Part shown: piece after piece, positions 27,332-37,325 of the stretch
How positions within the stretch are numbered: position 1 is the first letter of the stretch
Layout of the letters: each line of letters begins with the position of its first letter
Assembly (NCBI RefSeq): GCF_016097555.1
Contig: NC_054704.1
Location: 49,938,594 to 50,002,593, forward strand
DNA: 64,000 bases
From: Gigantopelta aegis
Lineage: Eukaryota > Mollusca > Gastropoda > Neomphalida > Peltospiridae
Direction of reading: 5' to 3'
Translations under genes and position numbers: made by a program
Notes under the pieces: generated by a model
The model's database searches: none
Seen by the model: the letters and a program-made list of their open reading frames with translations, nothing else
What the model was told of the DNA's origin: nothing

Positions 27332-27789
27332 ATATCCTTTATTTGCACTTTCTCACAGACACCATAATGTTTGCGTCCCATTACCTTAAAAGCATATTGT
27401 CACAGACCACTGACCTATTTAATGGTTTAACAAAGTATTACCTGAACAAAAATAATTTGATTTGTCCCTAAATGTACTTTATTAAAACATCTTCATAACC
27501 ACCATACTAATTTTGTAAAAATAACTGAATTATGGCAATGGTCCATAATTCAAAAACTAAAATTGCCGAGAGGGATGACATGGATTTCACTCCATCATGG
27601 TTCAGTTAAGATGATGCGATAGCTAGATTTGGTTTTCAAATGCCTTTAAATCTCCTGTAATAAGCATAATTCGGAACGTACATTTATGTTTTATGCCTCA
27701 AATTAATTGCAGAACATTTGCCTATAATTTATAACTAAATAACATAAATAAATCCACATTATAATCATTTACACGAGACAGAAACATTG
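27332..27789. other. Non-coding stretch
   Basis: AT-rich; nothing recognised. Confidence 0.4.
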
Positions 27790-27856
27790 CAAAACGTCGA
27801 AAGTTTACGCGTCACAGACACGTGAATGTCAGGTTAACTATACGTCAGTCTAATCG

Positions 27857-27932
27857 ATTTCCATCGTATAGTTTTTTCATTGGACGTATGTCATTGGTGA
27901 CCTGGTCATCACCTAGGAACAGCCAGTTGTAT
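27857..27932. repeat. 76-bp target-site duplication, 3' side of LINE
   Basis: Identical over 76 of 76 bases to 33889-33964. It starts ATTTCCATCGTATAG and ends GCCAGTTGTAT. The sequence belongs to FB, as other FB copies without LINE show. Confidence 0.9.
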
Positions 27933-28156
27933 ATATATTCTTTATTCCTCTTAAAGAGAGTTGTAACAACAAAACAACAGATATACAGATATACATACAA
28001 AGAAATAATTACAGCACAGAGACAAACAAGTATACATATTAGTGAAAACTACAGAGAAGAATTAAAAGAAAACGATTTTCAAAATAAACATAATATTAAA
28101 TGTATTTTACAATTGTACATGCACACAAGGTGTGCCGTTTTGCTGTGCACTGTATC

Positions 28157-31100
28157 TCAGTTATTAATTAACGTGTTAAAATATGTTTTACTTAATAAAT
28201 ATATGAATTCTACGACAACCTCAACATAGGATTTCGTGGTATCTTTATCAAGGTTTAAGGTCGGATTGCAAGATAGTAATTGAGTAATGAACGCCTCGTC
28301 TGAAAGATAATGCAATTCTGTGCTTAGCTCAATTGGACCAATATCTAAGATTGAACACCAAAAGTCATCTCTGGTTTTAGATAAATACTGACAGCTAATT
28401 ATAACATGTATAAGAAGATCGGAGTAATGTAAATTACAAAGGGAACAAAAACCTTGAGATGATCGAGGCCTCCATGTAGCGCATATACTTATAACATGAT
28501 GTGCCTGTTCTTTTAGCAAAGGGTTTGAACGAGAAATATCCCATGCTTTATGTATTTGTAGGTTTGGGTGGATTTGTAGAAAATGATTAGTATCCGGAGT
28601 TACAGATATTTGTCTTTTCCATTCTGTTTCCTCAAACTCGAAGACACAATTCTTCACTATTCTTTTCCATGTTTGTTTGGGAGGAAATATGGACGTTTTA
28701 TAGTAGTCATCTAAGTATGCAATTAATTTATATTTGCAAAGGATCCTATGTATGTCTGCTGCAAATCCAACTGGAGAAGAAATGCACATATTTTTAAAAC
28801 ATAATAATCTGCTTGTTATAACCTTATAGGGTAACGTCCATGTAGGTAAGCGAAGGAGATGTCCTAGGAAATATAGTTTATTAGTGTCTATTTTTGCTTC
28901 AACTGAAATAGTACCAATTAACCCTAAACATATGTTTGTTCGTGTCCTTTTTGGTAAACCCTGAATACTTTTTATTGCAAATCTGAAGGCCCTTTCTAGT
29001 GCTAATATTTCGCTTTTGGTAATAGAGTTCCATAGTTCACACCCATAGAGAGCTTTGGATAAGCAAAGAGCATTAACTAATTTTACACTTGTAGCTGGAT
29101 TTAGGCCGCGTGGGTGACACCCTGATTGCAAAAGTACCATACTTGTAGACTTGATAGTCTTACATGCTTGTAAGGTTCGATCCCAGTTATTTAGATTTTT
29201 ATTCAAAGTGATGCCAACATGTTTTATAGAATTTGTGATAGATATTTGTTTATTATATAGAAAAAAGGGTGGATCACCCTCTCTACAGAAATTAATCATT
29301 TGACTTTTAAGCGACGAGAATATGAATCGCCATTTTAAGCTATACTGTTCACAGATCAATAGCATATCTTGCATATTGCTTGATGTAGGAGAAATAATAG
29401 CTATATCGTCCGCTTGTGTGGGGCAAGATACGTGAACATCAAGTATCATAGTTCCTTTTTTTGATCCGCTTAACTTGCTTAGCAATTCGTTTATGTATAA
29501 AACATATAGTTTAGGAGAAAGAATACTACCTTGACATAACCCCCTTTGTTGCCTGAAGTACTGTGAGTATATATTGTTTACAAAAACACAAGATTTGGCA
29601 TTGCTATATATCCTGTTCAAAATAAGCCAGACTTTAGGAGGGATTCCTATTTCTGATAGTTTATATAGAAAACCTGCATGCCAGACAGTATCGAAGGCTT
29701 TTGAACTATCCAGAAATGCGACACAAGTGCCGTCACTGCGTTCCTTATAGTGATTTAATGTTTCTTGTAACACAAAAGAAGCATCGATGCTCGACAGGCC
29801 TTTTTGAAATCCACATTGATGATTATTCGGGTAATCAGCCGATGAGACTAGCTGTGGCATTAATGATTCTAAAACTTTCTCAAAAATCTTAAAAACTACA
29901 GATAAAAGCGTAATCCCTCTGTATGAATCTGGACTTAATTTGGACATATTATGTCCTTTGTAAATGCATACCAAGATACCGCGATGCCATTCATCAGGAA
30001 TACATCCATTGTTAACCATTAGTGAAAATAACCTTGATAGGCAGAAGAAGAGATATTCGCCTCCATATTTAATATGTTCATAAAATATTCCATCTAGGCC
30101 ACATGACTTGTTATTTGGAAGCTTGGAGCATATATTGCTAACTAAATTTGGTGAAATATCAAAGTTTTCATCCGATCTTAGTGCATCAGCTTTAAATGCC
30201 GACACCTTGGCTTCTAAGCTTGATTTAAATTTATCATCAAAATTCGCATCTGTTGGGTCGCTAAACACTTTGCAAAAATGACCAGCCATAGAGTTACAAA
30301 TATCTACTGGATGAGTAATAACTTTCGTATCGACCATGAGGGACATTATTGAGCTACTTCTTTTTTTATTACGAAGTGTGGTCCATAAAGTCTTGTGGTC
30401 AACATCACAGGCTTCGTCTAGGGAATTATAAAAATCCCTTTCATATTTCAAGTATGCGTTTTGGAGAGTCATACGAAATGCATCTTTTGCTTTTTTGTAC
30501 AACCTAAACGTGTCAAATTGCATACCACGTGGTCTACCTTCAGCTAACCACAGACGTCTGCGATACGACATTTCTACATGACATTCTTTAACTGCATCAG
30601 ACCAATATGGCTTCGAATGTTTGTTATATTTTGAACAAGGAATAGTTTCCTTGGCTGCTTGAGTTAATACATTTATTATCTTATTGTAAAATTTAAGAAT
30701 ATCGGATGCTGATGCACTCTTGCTTGGGATATGTATTGGCCATAACATGTGAGAAACGGCGAAAGTATAGTCTTTTAACAAATTATGACGTCTTGCCTTT
30801 TCCCAAGAACGTTTTTCTGGTGGGATGCTTTGTTCCTCTTTAGAATCATTGACTAAAATTGAACACATTACTGGTTTATGATCAGAAAGCAAGAGCTCAC
30901 AGTCGTCTTTGACTAATGCATTTTGAACATAGGGGATTAAATAATCAGGTACTAGAATGTGATCTATAGCTGAGGAAGGACCTCCAGTATGAGATTCGTA
31001 AGTATGAGACGGACCTTTACCAAAAAGTTGAACATTGATTGAAACCAAGTTATGTCTACTAACAAATGTATGGAAGATATCACTTCTTCTCTTTTTAACA

Positions 31101-31612
31101 AATCGGGTTTTTGGACCCGCTATTTTTACATTAAGATCACCAATAATAATAACAGTTCCTTTTGAACTATAGGCAATGTACAATTCCTCCAACAAATCCA
31201 AACATTCAAGATATAAATCATTCGATAAATTAGATGCAGGAAGATAAGCACAAAATACATAGATGGCTGTGGAATCGCTGAACACAACTTCAATTCCTAT
31301 AATACGATCACTTTCAATTTCTATTATAGTTGTACATCGACTCAAATGTTTCTTAACAAGTAGAGCTACACCGCCTTTGTTAATAATTCGGTATAATGTG
31401 GGGTCTTTTTCTGTAGCACATTTCGTAAATGCAGTGTAATTAGGGTCAATAGTATTTAAGAAGTTACTGTTATATTTTCTTAAATGGTGCTCACTAATTC
31501 CACAAACATCTATATCATGTTCGTTTAAACATGTAAGTAAATAGGGTGTTCCAGACATAACACCCCGACAGTTCCAACACATAATGTTAATCACGAACTG
31601 AGCCATTTTCAT
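28157..31612 (-). CDS. LINE ORF2: AP-like endonuclease plus reverse transcriptase, 1151 aa
   Basis: Cuts target DNA and copies LINE RNA into it. The N-terminal exonuclease-endonuclease-phosphatase domain (about residues 8-250) shows MCWNCRG, ISEHHL, GDLN near 158-161 and SDHKP near 243. The reverse transcriptase spans about 490-780 with KSCGLDG, YRGITLL, FLDSSKAFD near 634, QGSILSPKLY near 694 and the catalytic QADD near 733-736, where the family usually has YADD or FADD. A Cys/His cluster, CSLCNLHYSDLLIHVIISC, lies near 1056-1074. No RNase H domain is evident. The start overlaps the preceding ORF by 26 bases, suggesting coupled or reinitiated translation. The second Met (residue 3) is an alternative start. 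No internal stop is present. Confidence 0.9.
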   Translation of the reverse strand: MKMAQFVINIMCWNCRGVMSGTPYLLTCLNEHDIDVCGISEHHLRKYNSNFLNTIDPNYTAFTKCATEKDPTLYRIINKGGVALLVKKHLSRCTTIIEIESDRIIGIEVVFSDSTAIYVFCAYLPASNLSNDLYLECLDLLEELYIAYSSKGTVIIIGDLNVKIAGPKTRFVKKRRSDIFHTFVSRHNLVSINVQLFGKGPSHTYESHTGGPSSAIDHILVPDYLIPYVQNALVKDDCELLLSDHKPVMCSILVNDSKEEQSIPPEKRSWEKARRHNLLKDYTFAVSHMLWPIHIPSKSASASDILKFYNKIINVLTQAAKETIPCSKYNKHSKPYWSDAVKECHVEMSYRRRLWLAEGRPRGMQFDTFRLYKKAKDAFRMTLQNAYLKYERDFYNSLDEACDVDHKTLWTTLRNKKRSSSIMSLMVDTKVITHPVDICNSMAGHFCKVFSDPTDANFDDKFKSSLEAKVSAFKADALRSDENFDISPNLVSNICSKLPNNKSCGLDGIFYEHIKYGGEYLFFCLSRLFSLMVNNGCIPDEWHRGILVCIYKGHNMSKLSPDSYRGITLLSVVFKIFEKVLESLMPQLVSSADYPNNHQCGFQKGLSSIDASFVLQETLNHYKERSDGTCVAFLDSSKAFDTVWHAGFLYKLSEIGIPPKVWLILNRIYSNAKSCVFVNNIYSQYFRQQRGLCQGSILSPKLYVLYINELLSKLSGSKKGTMILDVHVSCPTQADDIAIISPTSSNMQDMLLICEQYSLKWRFIFSSLKSQMINFCREGDPPFFLYNKQISITNSIKHVGITLNKNLNNWDRTLQACKTIKSTSMVLLQSGCHPRGLNPATSVKLVNALCLSKALYGCELWNSITKSEILALERAFRFAIKSIQGLPKRTRTNICLGLIGTISVEAKIDTNKLYFLGHLLRLPTWTLPYKVITSRLLCFKNMCISSPVGFAADIHRILCKYKLIAYLDDYYKTSIFPPKQTWKRIVKNCVFEFEETEWKRQISVTPDTNHFLQIHPNLQIHKAWDISRSNPLLKEQAHHVISICATWRPRSSQGFCSLCNLHYSDLLIHVIISCQYLSKTRDDFWCSILDIGPIELSTELHYLSDEAFITQLLSCNPTLNLDKDTTKSYVEVVVEFIYLLSKTYFNTLINN

Positions 31613-32009
31613 TGTTATTGTTAAACTGATTTAAAAACCTTTGCTTGGAGAGCCACGGTTTTACATAGATACCATAGGGCCAAAAACCTTCACTCTCAAT
31701 TATGTCTCGGTGTTCGTATAGCACATTAACTTGTGCTGAGGCTGTTTTTCTGTTATCCCTATTGAAAAATCTCAAAAAGGTTAGTTTAACACCATTTTCA
31801 CTTAAAAAATCCCTAAGGCCAGCCTCAGTTGACTTTTTGTCAATTCCACCAACATAAAAACGAGCCACTTTGTGTTTTGAAACACCACAGAATACTGACT
31901 GTTTAGATAAAGTAGCACCACACTGGTCTGTAGGTGCCCATACACTAATGTTGCTGTTGCCATGAGGACAAGAACCGTTAGATAAGTCACGCTGGGTGTG
32001 GTGTGTCAC
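31587..32009 (-). CDS. LINE ORF1 C-terminal domain (RRM-like), shifted frame
   Basis: This 140-aa frame starts inside the THHTQRDLS-type repeat that ends the upstream ORF1 frame. It continues into a compact domain with VARFYVGGIDKKSTEAGL, LTFLRFFNRD, SAQVNV and WPYGIYVKPWL. That pattern is common at the end of ORF1 proteins of invertebrate LINEs and looks RRM-like (inference). It is offset by one base from the 32020-33879 frame, so ORF1 is probably broken by a slip in the tandem repeat, unless frameshifting is used. It overlaps the start of ORF2. Confidence 0.7.
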   Translation of the reverse strand: MTHHTQRDLSNGSCPHGNSNISVWAPTDQCGATLSKQSVFCGVSKHKVARFYVGGIDKKSTEAGLRDFLSENGVKLTFLRFFNRDNRKTASAQVNVLYEHRDIIESEGFWPYGIYVKPWLSKQRFLNQFNNNNENGSVRD

Positions 32010-32225
32010 GGTGGGCCGATCACGCCGGGTGGTGCGTGCGCTCAGTGGTGCGGGTGTGGTGCGTCACGGTGGGCCGATCAGGCTGGGTGTGGTGTGTCAC
32101 GGTGGGCCGATCATGCTGGGTGTGGTGTGTCCCGGTGGACCGATCACGCTGGGAGTGATGTGTCGCAGGGGACAAGTCACGCTGGATGTGGTGTGTCCCG
32201 GGGGACAAATCTCGATCCGAGTTGT
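31985..32225. repeat. Coding minisatellite in LINE ORF1, about 33-36 bp unit
   Basis: Repeats of GTGGTGTGTCACGGTGGGCC with GATCACGCTGGG spacers on the plus strand. It encodes the THHTQxDRxTV repeats. Units near 32000-32060 are irregular, where the ORF1 frame changes. Confidence 0.85.
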
Positions 32226-33879
32226 ATGTCTCGGAGACCGGCTCATGGACGGGCAAGGCACTAGTGTTTGCGGAGGTGTCGCGTTCGGGTAAATGCAACT
32301 CGTGCTCCTGACGGACAGTACCGTTACATGAATTTGTATTGAGGGCTGATGAATCCAGTACAGTTGATTCACTGACGCTATGGGACGCCAGTAACGTGCT
32401 ACACTCAGTGTGTGTACGCGGTTTGCCATTCACGGCACTCGCGGTTGAATCGCATGTATTGAATGTTTCTGTTGATATGTTACGTGTTATTGCCTCTCGG
32501 TAACTTTTCTTCGCCGAAACATTTTTTATTTCTTTTTCCAATAAACACACGCGTTTCCGCATATCAGTTGTTGAGGTTGTTACTGACTTTATTAAATTTG
32601 TCATCTCATCCAAATTTTCTTCTATGTCTTTCACTTTTGTGTTTGTTATCTGAACTTTCGATTTGATTGATGAAACTCCCATACTTTTTTCGTCGGCTAG
32701 ACGAGAAATATTAAGACAACCATTATCAACTTTCTGTTTAAGACAGATGAAATCTTTCTGCAAATGATCATGTGAAGTTTTAATTTGTCCTGTTGTTTGT
32801 TCTAATTTCTTTAAAGAAACAACTGCACTCTTTAAATCATCAAATGCTTGGATGTGAGATTTCATATCGGTGTTGTTTTTGTCAATGTCAGACCTGAGAT
32901 TTTTATTTTGTTCATAAACCTTTTTAAATTCCCCCAGAGTTTGTTTTAACATAGTTTTATGATCTATTGACTGCTTCTCCAGCTTTTTTTGAACAGTAAT
33001 TACTGTTTCTTTTAACTGTTGATTTTCATTTTGTAATTGTGCATATAGTTCTTTTTGATTATTTAATTGTTGTCGCAAGTCCGACAGTTCTGTTTTAAGA
33101 GTAGAATGTTGCTTGGCTTGCTCTTCTATTTTATTGCGAGAACAGTCGATGTCTTGAATCAGTTCACCGCGAAGCGTAATCAGGTCGCGTTCAATACGAG
33201 CAAGCGATTCACGGAACACAATGCCCAATGTGTCGCTCTGAACCTCGCCTGAACACTGCTCACTGTCTGTTGTAAGGGTTTGACGTTTGGATATGTTTAT
33301 TACATCAAACAAATCTTCGTTCATGTCTCCCCGTGAAGATCGAAATAATATAAAACAATCTTTTGCGAGTTTTTTAATCATGCTTTCGCCTGTTCTTGTT
33401 CGCGCCTCATGTCTTCTTTTTAACTGAGCCGTTTTGTGCTCAAACTGTTCATTGTTTTTGCACAATTTTAACAATTCATGGCGTAGAATTTCTAATTCAT
33501 TTTTATCATTTTCGACAATTTCAATAAGGCGATCAGTAAACACATCTTTAGGTAGACATGACAAGTCACTGAAGATAAACTGTAGCAGATCACAGCATTT
33601 TCTTGGCACTTGACTATGTAAACATTGATTTGTTTGAACATCAGTTGTGTCGACAATGGGGTATGTCATGCTACCCTCAGAAGGGCTCGCAAGTCCACCC
33701 ATATAAGTGTACGAAAAGTCATCAAAAAATGGCGTTGTGGGTACAACATTAACTATATCCATACCTGATGGGTTAACTCTTCGAGTAATGTGGGTATGAC
33801 AATCTGCAGTAGCTGTAGAACTTGAATTATCAAGATTGTTATCAGAGCGTATACCGGGTGGTTGACCACCGGTCGCCAT
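32020..33879 (-). CDS. LINE ORF1, coiled-coil nucleic-acid-binding protein, 619 aa in frame
   Basis: The start ATGGCGACCGGTGG lies 9 bases inside the LINE. An in-frame ATG 40 codons upstream belongs to the FB target sequence, not the LINE. Residues of roughly 60-210 are charged and helical. A long coiled coil follows (heptad-rich, with LKTELSDLRQQLNNQKEL and SIKSKVQITNTKVKDIEENL). A Ser/Thr-rich linker leads to tandem repeats of about 12 residues (HTQHDRPTVTH, HHSQRDRSTGT). No CCHC knuckle is seen. Such proteins coat LINE RNA. The frame ends HHPA in the repeat, while the conserved terminal domain continues in another frame at 32009-31587. Confidence 0.8.
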   Translation of the reverse strand: MATGGQPPGIRSDNNLDNSSSTATADCHTHITRRVNPSGMDIVNVVPTTPFFDDFSYTYMGGLASPSEGSMTYPIVDTTDVQTNQCLHSQVPRKCCDLLQFIFSDLSCLPKDVFTDRLIEIVENDKNELEILRHELLKLCKNNEQFEHKTAQLKRRHEARTRTGESMIKKLAKDCFILFRSSRGDMNEDLFDVINISKRQTLTTDSEQCSGEVQSDTLGIVFRESLARIERDLITLRGELIQDIDCSRNKIEEQAKQHSTLKTELSDLRQQLNNQKELYAQLQNENQQLKETVITVQKKLEKQSIDHKTMLKQTLGEFKKVYEQNKNLRSDIDKNNTDMKSHIQAFDDLKSAVVSLKKLEQTTGQIKTSHDHLQKDFICLKQKVDNGCLNISRLADEKSMGVSSIKSKVQITNTKVKDIEENLDEMTNLIKSVTTSTTDMRKRVCLLEKEIKNVSAKKSYREAITRNISTETFNTCDSTASAVNGKPRTHTECSTLLASHSVSESTVLDSSALNTNSCNGTVRQEHELHLPERDTSANTSALPVHEPVSETYNSDRDLSPGTHHIQRDLSPATHHSQRDRSTGTHHTQHDRPTVTHHTQPDRPTVTHHTRTTERTHHPA

Positions 33880-33888
33880 CTTTAACGC

Positions 33889-33964
33889 ATTTCCATCGTA
33901 TAGTTTTTTCATTGGACGTATGTCATTGGTGACCTGGTCATCACCTAGGAACAGCCAGTTGTAT
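33889..33964. repeat. 76-bp target-site duplication, 5' side of LINE
   Basis: Perfect copy of 27857-27932. Confidence 0.9.
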
Positions 33965-34039
33965 GTCTTGAAATTGTTAACACACGTACATGTAACCAAA
34001 ACTAACGCATGGCGTTCTCACCAACGGGTGTGTAAGAAA

Positions 34040-34438
34040 AAAAGGAGTATAGTTTGTTTTATTTAACGACGCCACTAGAGCACAATGATTTTTTTATCTT
34101 ATCATCGGCTATTGGTCGTCAAACATATGGTCATTCTGACACTGTTTTTAGAGGAAACCCGCTGTCGCCACATAGGCTACTCTTTTACGACAGGCAGCAA
34201 GGGATCTTTTATTTGCGCTTCCCACAGGCAGGATAGCACAAACCATGACCTTTGTTGAACCAGTTATGGCTCACTGGTCGGTGCAAATGGTTTACACATA
34301 CTCATTGAGCCTTGTGGAGCACTCACTCAGGGTTTGGAATCGGTATCTGGATTAAAAATCCCATGCCTCGACTGGGATCCGAACCCAGTACCTACCAGCC
34401 TGTAGATCGATGGCCTAACCACGGCGCCACCGAGGCCG
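34040..34438 (-). mobile_element. SINE inserted at the edge of an FB copy
   Basis: A minus-strand copy of the GGCCTCGG family. GGGTGTGTAAGAAA flanks it at 34026-34039 and 34439-34452, a perfect 14-bp duplication. The tRNA-like head ends at about 34438. Confidence 0.9.
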
Positions 34439-34587
34439 GGGTGTGTAAGAAAGTCAGGTGCAACGATATCGAGTTCTGTACATATCATACGTGCCCCGAT
34501 ACAATAAGGGGCGGGTATGTGGCAATACTGGTATTATATATTATAACCATAGTATTGTTTGAGAGGTACCTATGTCACCTATGCATC

Positions 34588-34812
34588 GGTGGTATCGTGG
34601 TTAAGCCATCGGACATAAGGATTGTAGGTACTGGGTTCGCAGCCAGGTACCGGCTCCCACCCAGAGCGAGTTTAACGACCTACTCAGTGTTAAGACCACT
34701 ACGCCCTCTTCTCTCTCACCAACTACTACAATTACTTGATAGCCGAGGTGTGTCCACGACAGCGTGCTTGAACCTTAATTGGATATAAGCACGAAAATAA
34801 GTTGAAATGAAT
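34588..34812 (+). mobile_element. SINE of a fourth family
   Basis: The head GGTATCGTGGTTAAGCCATC has a B-box-like GGGTTCGCAGCC. The body is CCGAGGTGTGTCCACGACAG and the tail GAACCTTAATTGGATATAAG. A second copy lies at 62822-63062. Confidence 0.75.
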
Positions 34813-34904
34813 GTACGCAACATTCGTTTGGTAACATGTACGGTTCAATAACGCAACATGATTCAAAATTGATAGCAGTTGTCTTATTCAGGGGGTGTTC
34901 CCAG

Positions 34905-34930
34905 TTGCACGGACCCCCCCCCCCCCCCCT
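34905..34930. repeat. C homopolymer
   Basis: About 16 C in a row after CACGGA; same class as the other G/C runs. Confidence 0.9.
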
Positions 34931-35071
34931 GAAAAACAACCCCACCACGTAGATCTAAATTGATGTCCACGTAAAATTTATAATTTCAAATTATAAACAT
35001 TTACATATTGTTACATCACAATCAAGTGATATGATAAAATTAAAGCACCTCATTATTTAATAAGTAAAAAA

Positions 35072-35133
35072 AGATGAGAGAGAGAGAGAGAGGCGAGAGA
35101 GAGAGATTCAAGAGAGAGAGAGGAGAGATAAAC

Positions 35134-35193
<60 letters not shown>

Positions 35194-35202
35194 TAGATAG
35201 AG
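35072..35202. repeat. (AG)n microsatellite
   Basis: Interrupted, then a pure GA run with GATA units at the right end. Confidence 0.95.
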
Positions 35203-35271
35203 AGACATACTTCTGAGTAGCCTTAACCATAACTTATTCTCATGTGTTGAGTAATGGCCGGGAATAATTCC

Positions 35272-35341
35272 CATGAAGAATAACTCTGCATCACACTCTG
35301 CACTTCGAAACATATTTGCACGATTTGGACCACTCGAACAG
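35272..35341 (+). other. Possible exon encoding part of an RRM domain
   Basis: The frame reads NNSASHSALRNIFARFGPLEQ up to a donor-like CAG|GTATTT at 35341. L-x-x-I-F-x-R-F-G is the helix 1 pattern of RNA-recognition motifs (for instance RBM45-like proteins). No partner exon is visible nearby, so it may be chance or a relic. Confidence 0.22.
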
Positions 35342-35393
35342 GTATTTTCTAATAATGGTTTTGTTTCATTTGTTTATAAAAATTAGTCCTGTA

Positions 35394-35578
35394 TTCATCT
35401 GTATGCAAGATATGGTCCAGACAAGGATTTACTGTGTAGTAGACCTTGAAAGGTAGGTCACAGCGTCCTAGTAATAGTACCCGACACACCGCCATCCCAA
35501 GTTGTTTCTACATGTGAGATTTGATGGTCTTGTATGCATCTGTATGCAAGATGTGGTCCGGACAAGACAAAAACTAAA
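35394..35578. repeat. Dispersed repeat with TGTATGCAAGATATGGTC
   Basis: Contains CGACACACCGCCATCCCAAG. Other copies are at 37230-37325 and 38878-39118. Confidence 0.7.
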
Positions 35579-35792
35579 TTGGTACGCATCAAATACCATT
35601 CAGTCAATTCAAATAATAAAATTCTTCCACAGTTCTATGTATACATTACTCTTTCCCAGAAGATGAATATAAAAATTTGTATTTAATTTAGTTGTGGGTT
35701 TTTTTGACAATACACCAGTCCACATACATATCCATGCTGTCCTCGATCCAAGATCAATTTTTTTTGCATAAAGATGAAGTTTTCAACTGAAT

Positions 35793-36002
<210 letters not shown>

Positions 36003-36283
36003 TTAATCATTGAACTGATGATAATCATTGAAATGAGGCTAAATGTTTTTACAGGGGCAGATAGCAAATGTTGCTAAAAACTGATTTTTAACAATCAGTT
36101 CCACAAACAATTTCTGTGTTCCATCTTATTTTTCAGTACTTAAGAAATATCGCGAATTCCTGTTTTTCTTGAGTAAAATAAGGTTAAATCTTTCATCTGA
36201 GTCCATCTCAAGTCAATGCATGGCTGATAAAAAAAAGTTACACTATTACTGTGTCAGTTTAATTTGAAGAACTGCTCTTCAAT

Positions 36284-36594
36284 TTTGGTAAAGCGTTTGC
36301 TTGATGCGCGGTCATCTAGGATCAATCCCCGTTGGTGGACCCATTGGGCTATTTCTCGCTCCAGCCAGTGCTCCACAACTGGTGTAACAAAGGCCATGGT
36401 ATGTACTATCCTGTCTGTGGGATGGTGCATATAAAAGATCCCTTGCTACTGATCGAAAAGAGTAGCCCATGAAGTGGTGACAGCGGGTTTCCTCTCTCAA
36501 TTTCTGTGGTTCTTAACCATATGTCTGACGCCATATAACCGTAAATAAATTGTGTTGAGTGTGTCATTAAATAACACATTTCCTTCCTTGCTCC
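36284..36594 (+). mobile_element. SINE, plus strand
   Basis: The head is shortened (GGTAAAGCGTTTGCTTGATG). The body is normal, and the tail is GTTGAGTGTGTCATTAAATA followed by CCTTCC. Confidence 0.8.
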
Positions 36595-37229
36595 TCATTT
36601 TCTACCATATGCTTCCAAATTAAAACTGATTAAAAATGGAGAGGTAAAGACTGATTCCCACTCCATAAAATGAATTTTGATCCTTCTGAAATTAACTCAG
36701 ATTTATTACAATTTACTAGTGTGACATCTGTTATAATGCATTAGAAAGGAAACAATTGGTTGGCTAATGACACCTCAACTATTCAAATTTACGGCAACTG
36801 CAAAGATGATAAATATCAGGATTTGTCTACAATTCCTCATTTTAGTGCCACCCAAAAACTGTTCATGTCCTTTAAAGAAAAACTCTTAAACAATTCTTAC
36901 TTTTCAAGACATGCAATGTTTTGTGCAGGGATGGGATGATTCATTTAAAAATGTTTTAGATATGAATTTTTTTAATTTGGTCCATTTCACTTTCAAGAAG
37001 TACGTTGGCTATCGCACATATTTTAACAGCAACAAACTTATTTTAAATAGTAACTAAATAATAAATATAATCATAAAACAAGAGTACCGGTGAGGTACAT
37101 GATACACCCGTCAGGAGTTTGATGAAAAACCATAGCTATTAATGAATATGTTATGGGTATGATTCATTTCTACAATTATGTGAAATTTTTGCAATGGGAT
37201 GGACGAACAGACAAATTATTTTATTTATT
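36595..37229. other. Non-coding stretch
   Basis: AT-rich; no gene or known repeat seen. Confidence 0.4.
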
Positions 37230-37325
37230 TGTATCACAGTGACCTAGTAATTGTATGTGACACACCACCATCCCAAGTTGTTCCTACATGTGAGGTTTGA
37301 TGGTCCTGTATGCATCTGTATCGGT
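37230..37325. repeat. Dispersed repeat, partial copy
   Basis: Contains CACCACCATCCCAAGTTGTT and GATGGTCCTGTATGCATC, as at 35394-35578. Confidence 0.65.

Larger units (their letters stand above)
27933..33888 (-). mobile_element. Near-complete non-LTR retrotransposon (LINE), about 5.96 kb
   Basis: Read on the minus strand it has a leader of only 9 bases, ORF1 (33879-32020, continued out of frame at 32009-31587), ORF2 (31612-28157) and a 3' UTR of about 220 bp. The perfect 76-bp duplication on both sides marks both ends. ORF2 is fully open, so the insertion is young. Motifs place it in the endonuclease-bearing CR1/Jockey-like assemblage; I cannot name the clade. Confidence 0.85.
27790..34039 (-). 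mobile_element. FB foldback element, copy 3, host of the LINE and next to a SINE
   Basis: Read on the minus strand, the FB start (TTACACACCCGTTGGTGAG) is at 34039-34013. The middle (CTGGTTCC-like GGCTGTTCCTAGGTGATG) is at the LINE's 5' side. The continuation (CGATTAGACTGACGTATAG) is at 27856 and below. A LINE (27933-33888) splits it, duplicating 76 bp. Confidence 0.75.

Noticed and set aside
31996-32292. Plus-strand frames rich in Gly, Val and Cys
   Set aside because: Antisense of the LINE ORF1 minisatellite.
34312-34788. 158-aa plus-strand frame
   Set aside because: Runs from one SINE into another; chance fusion.
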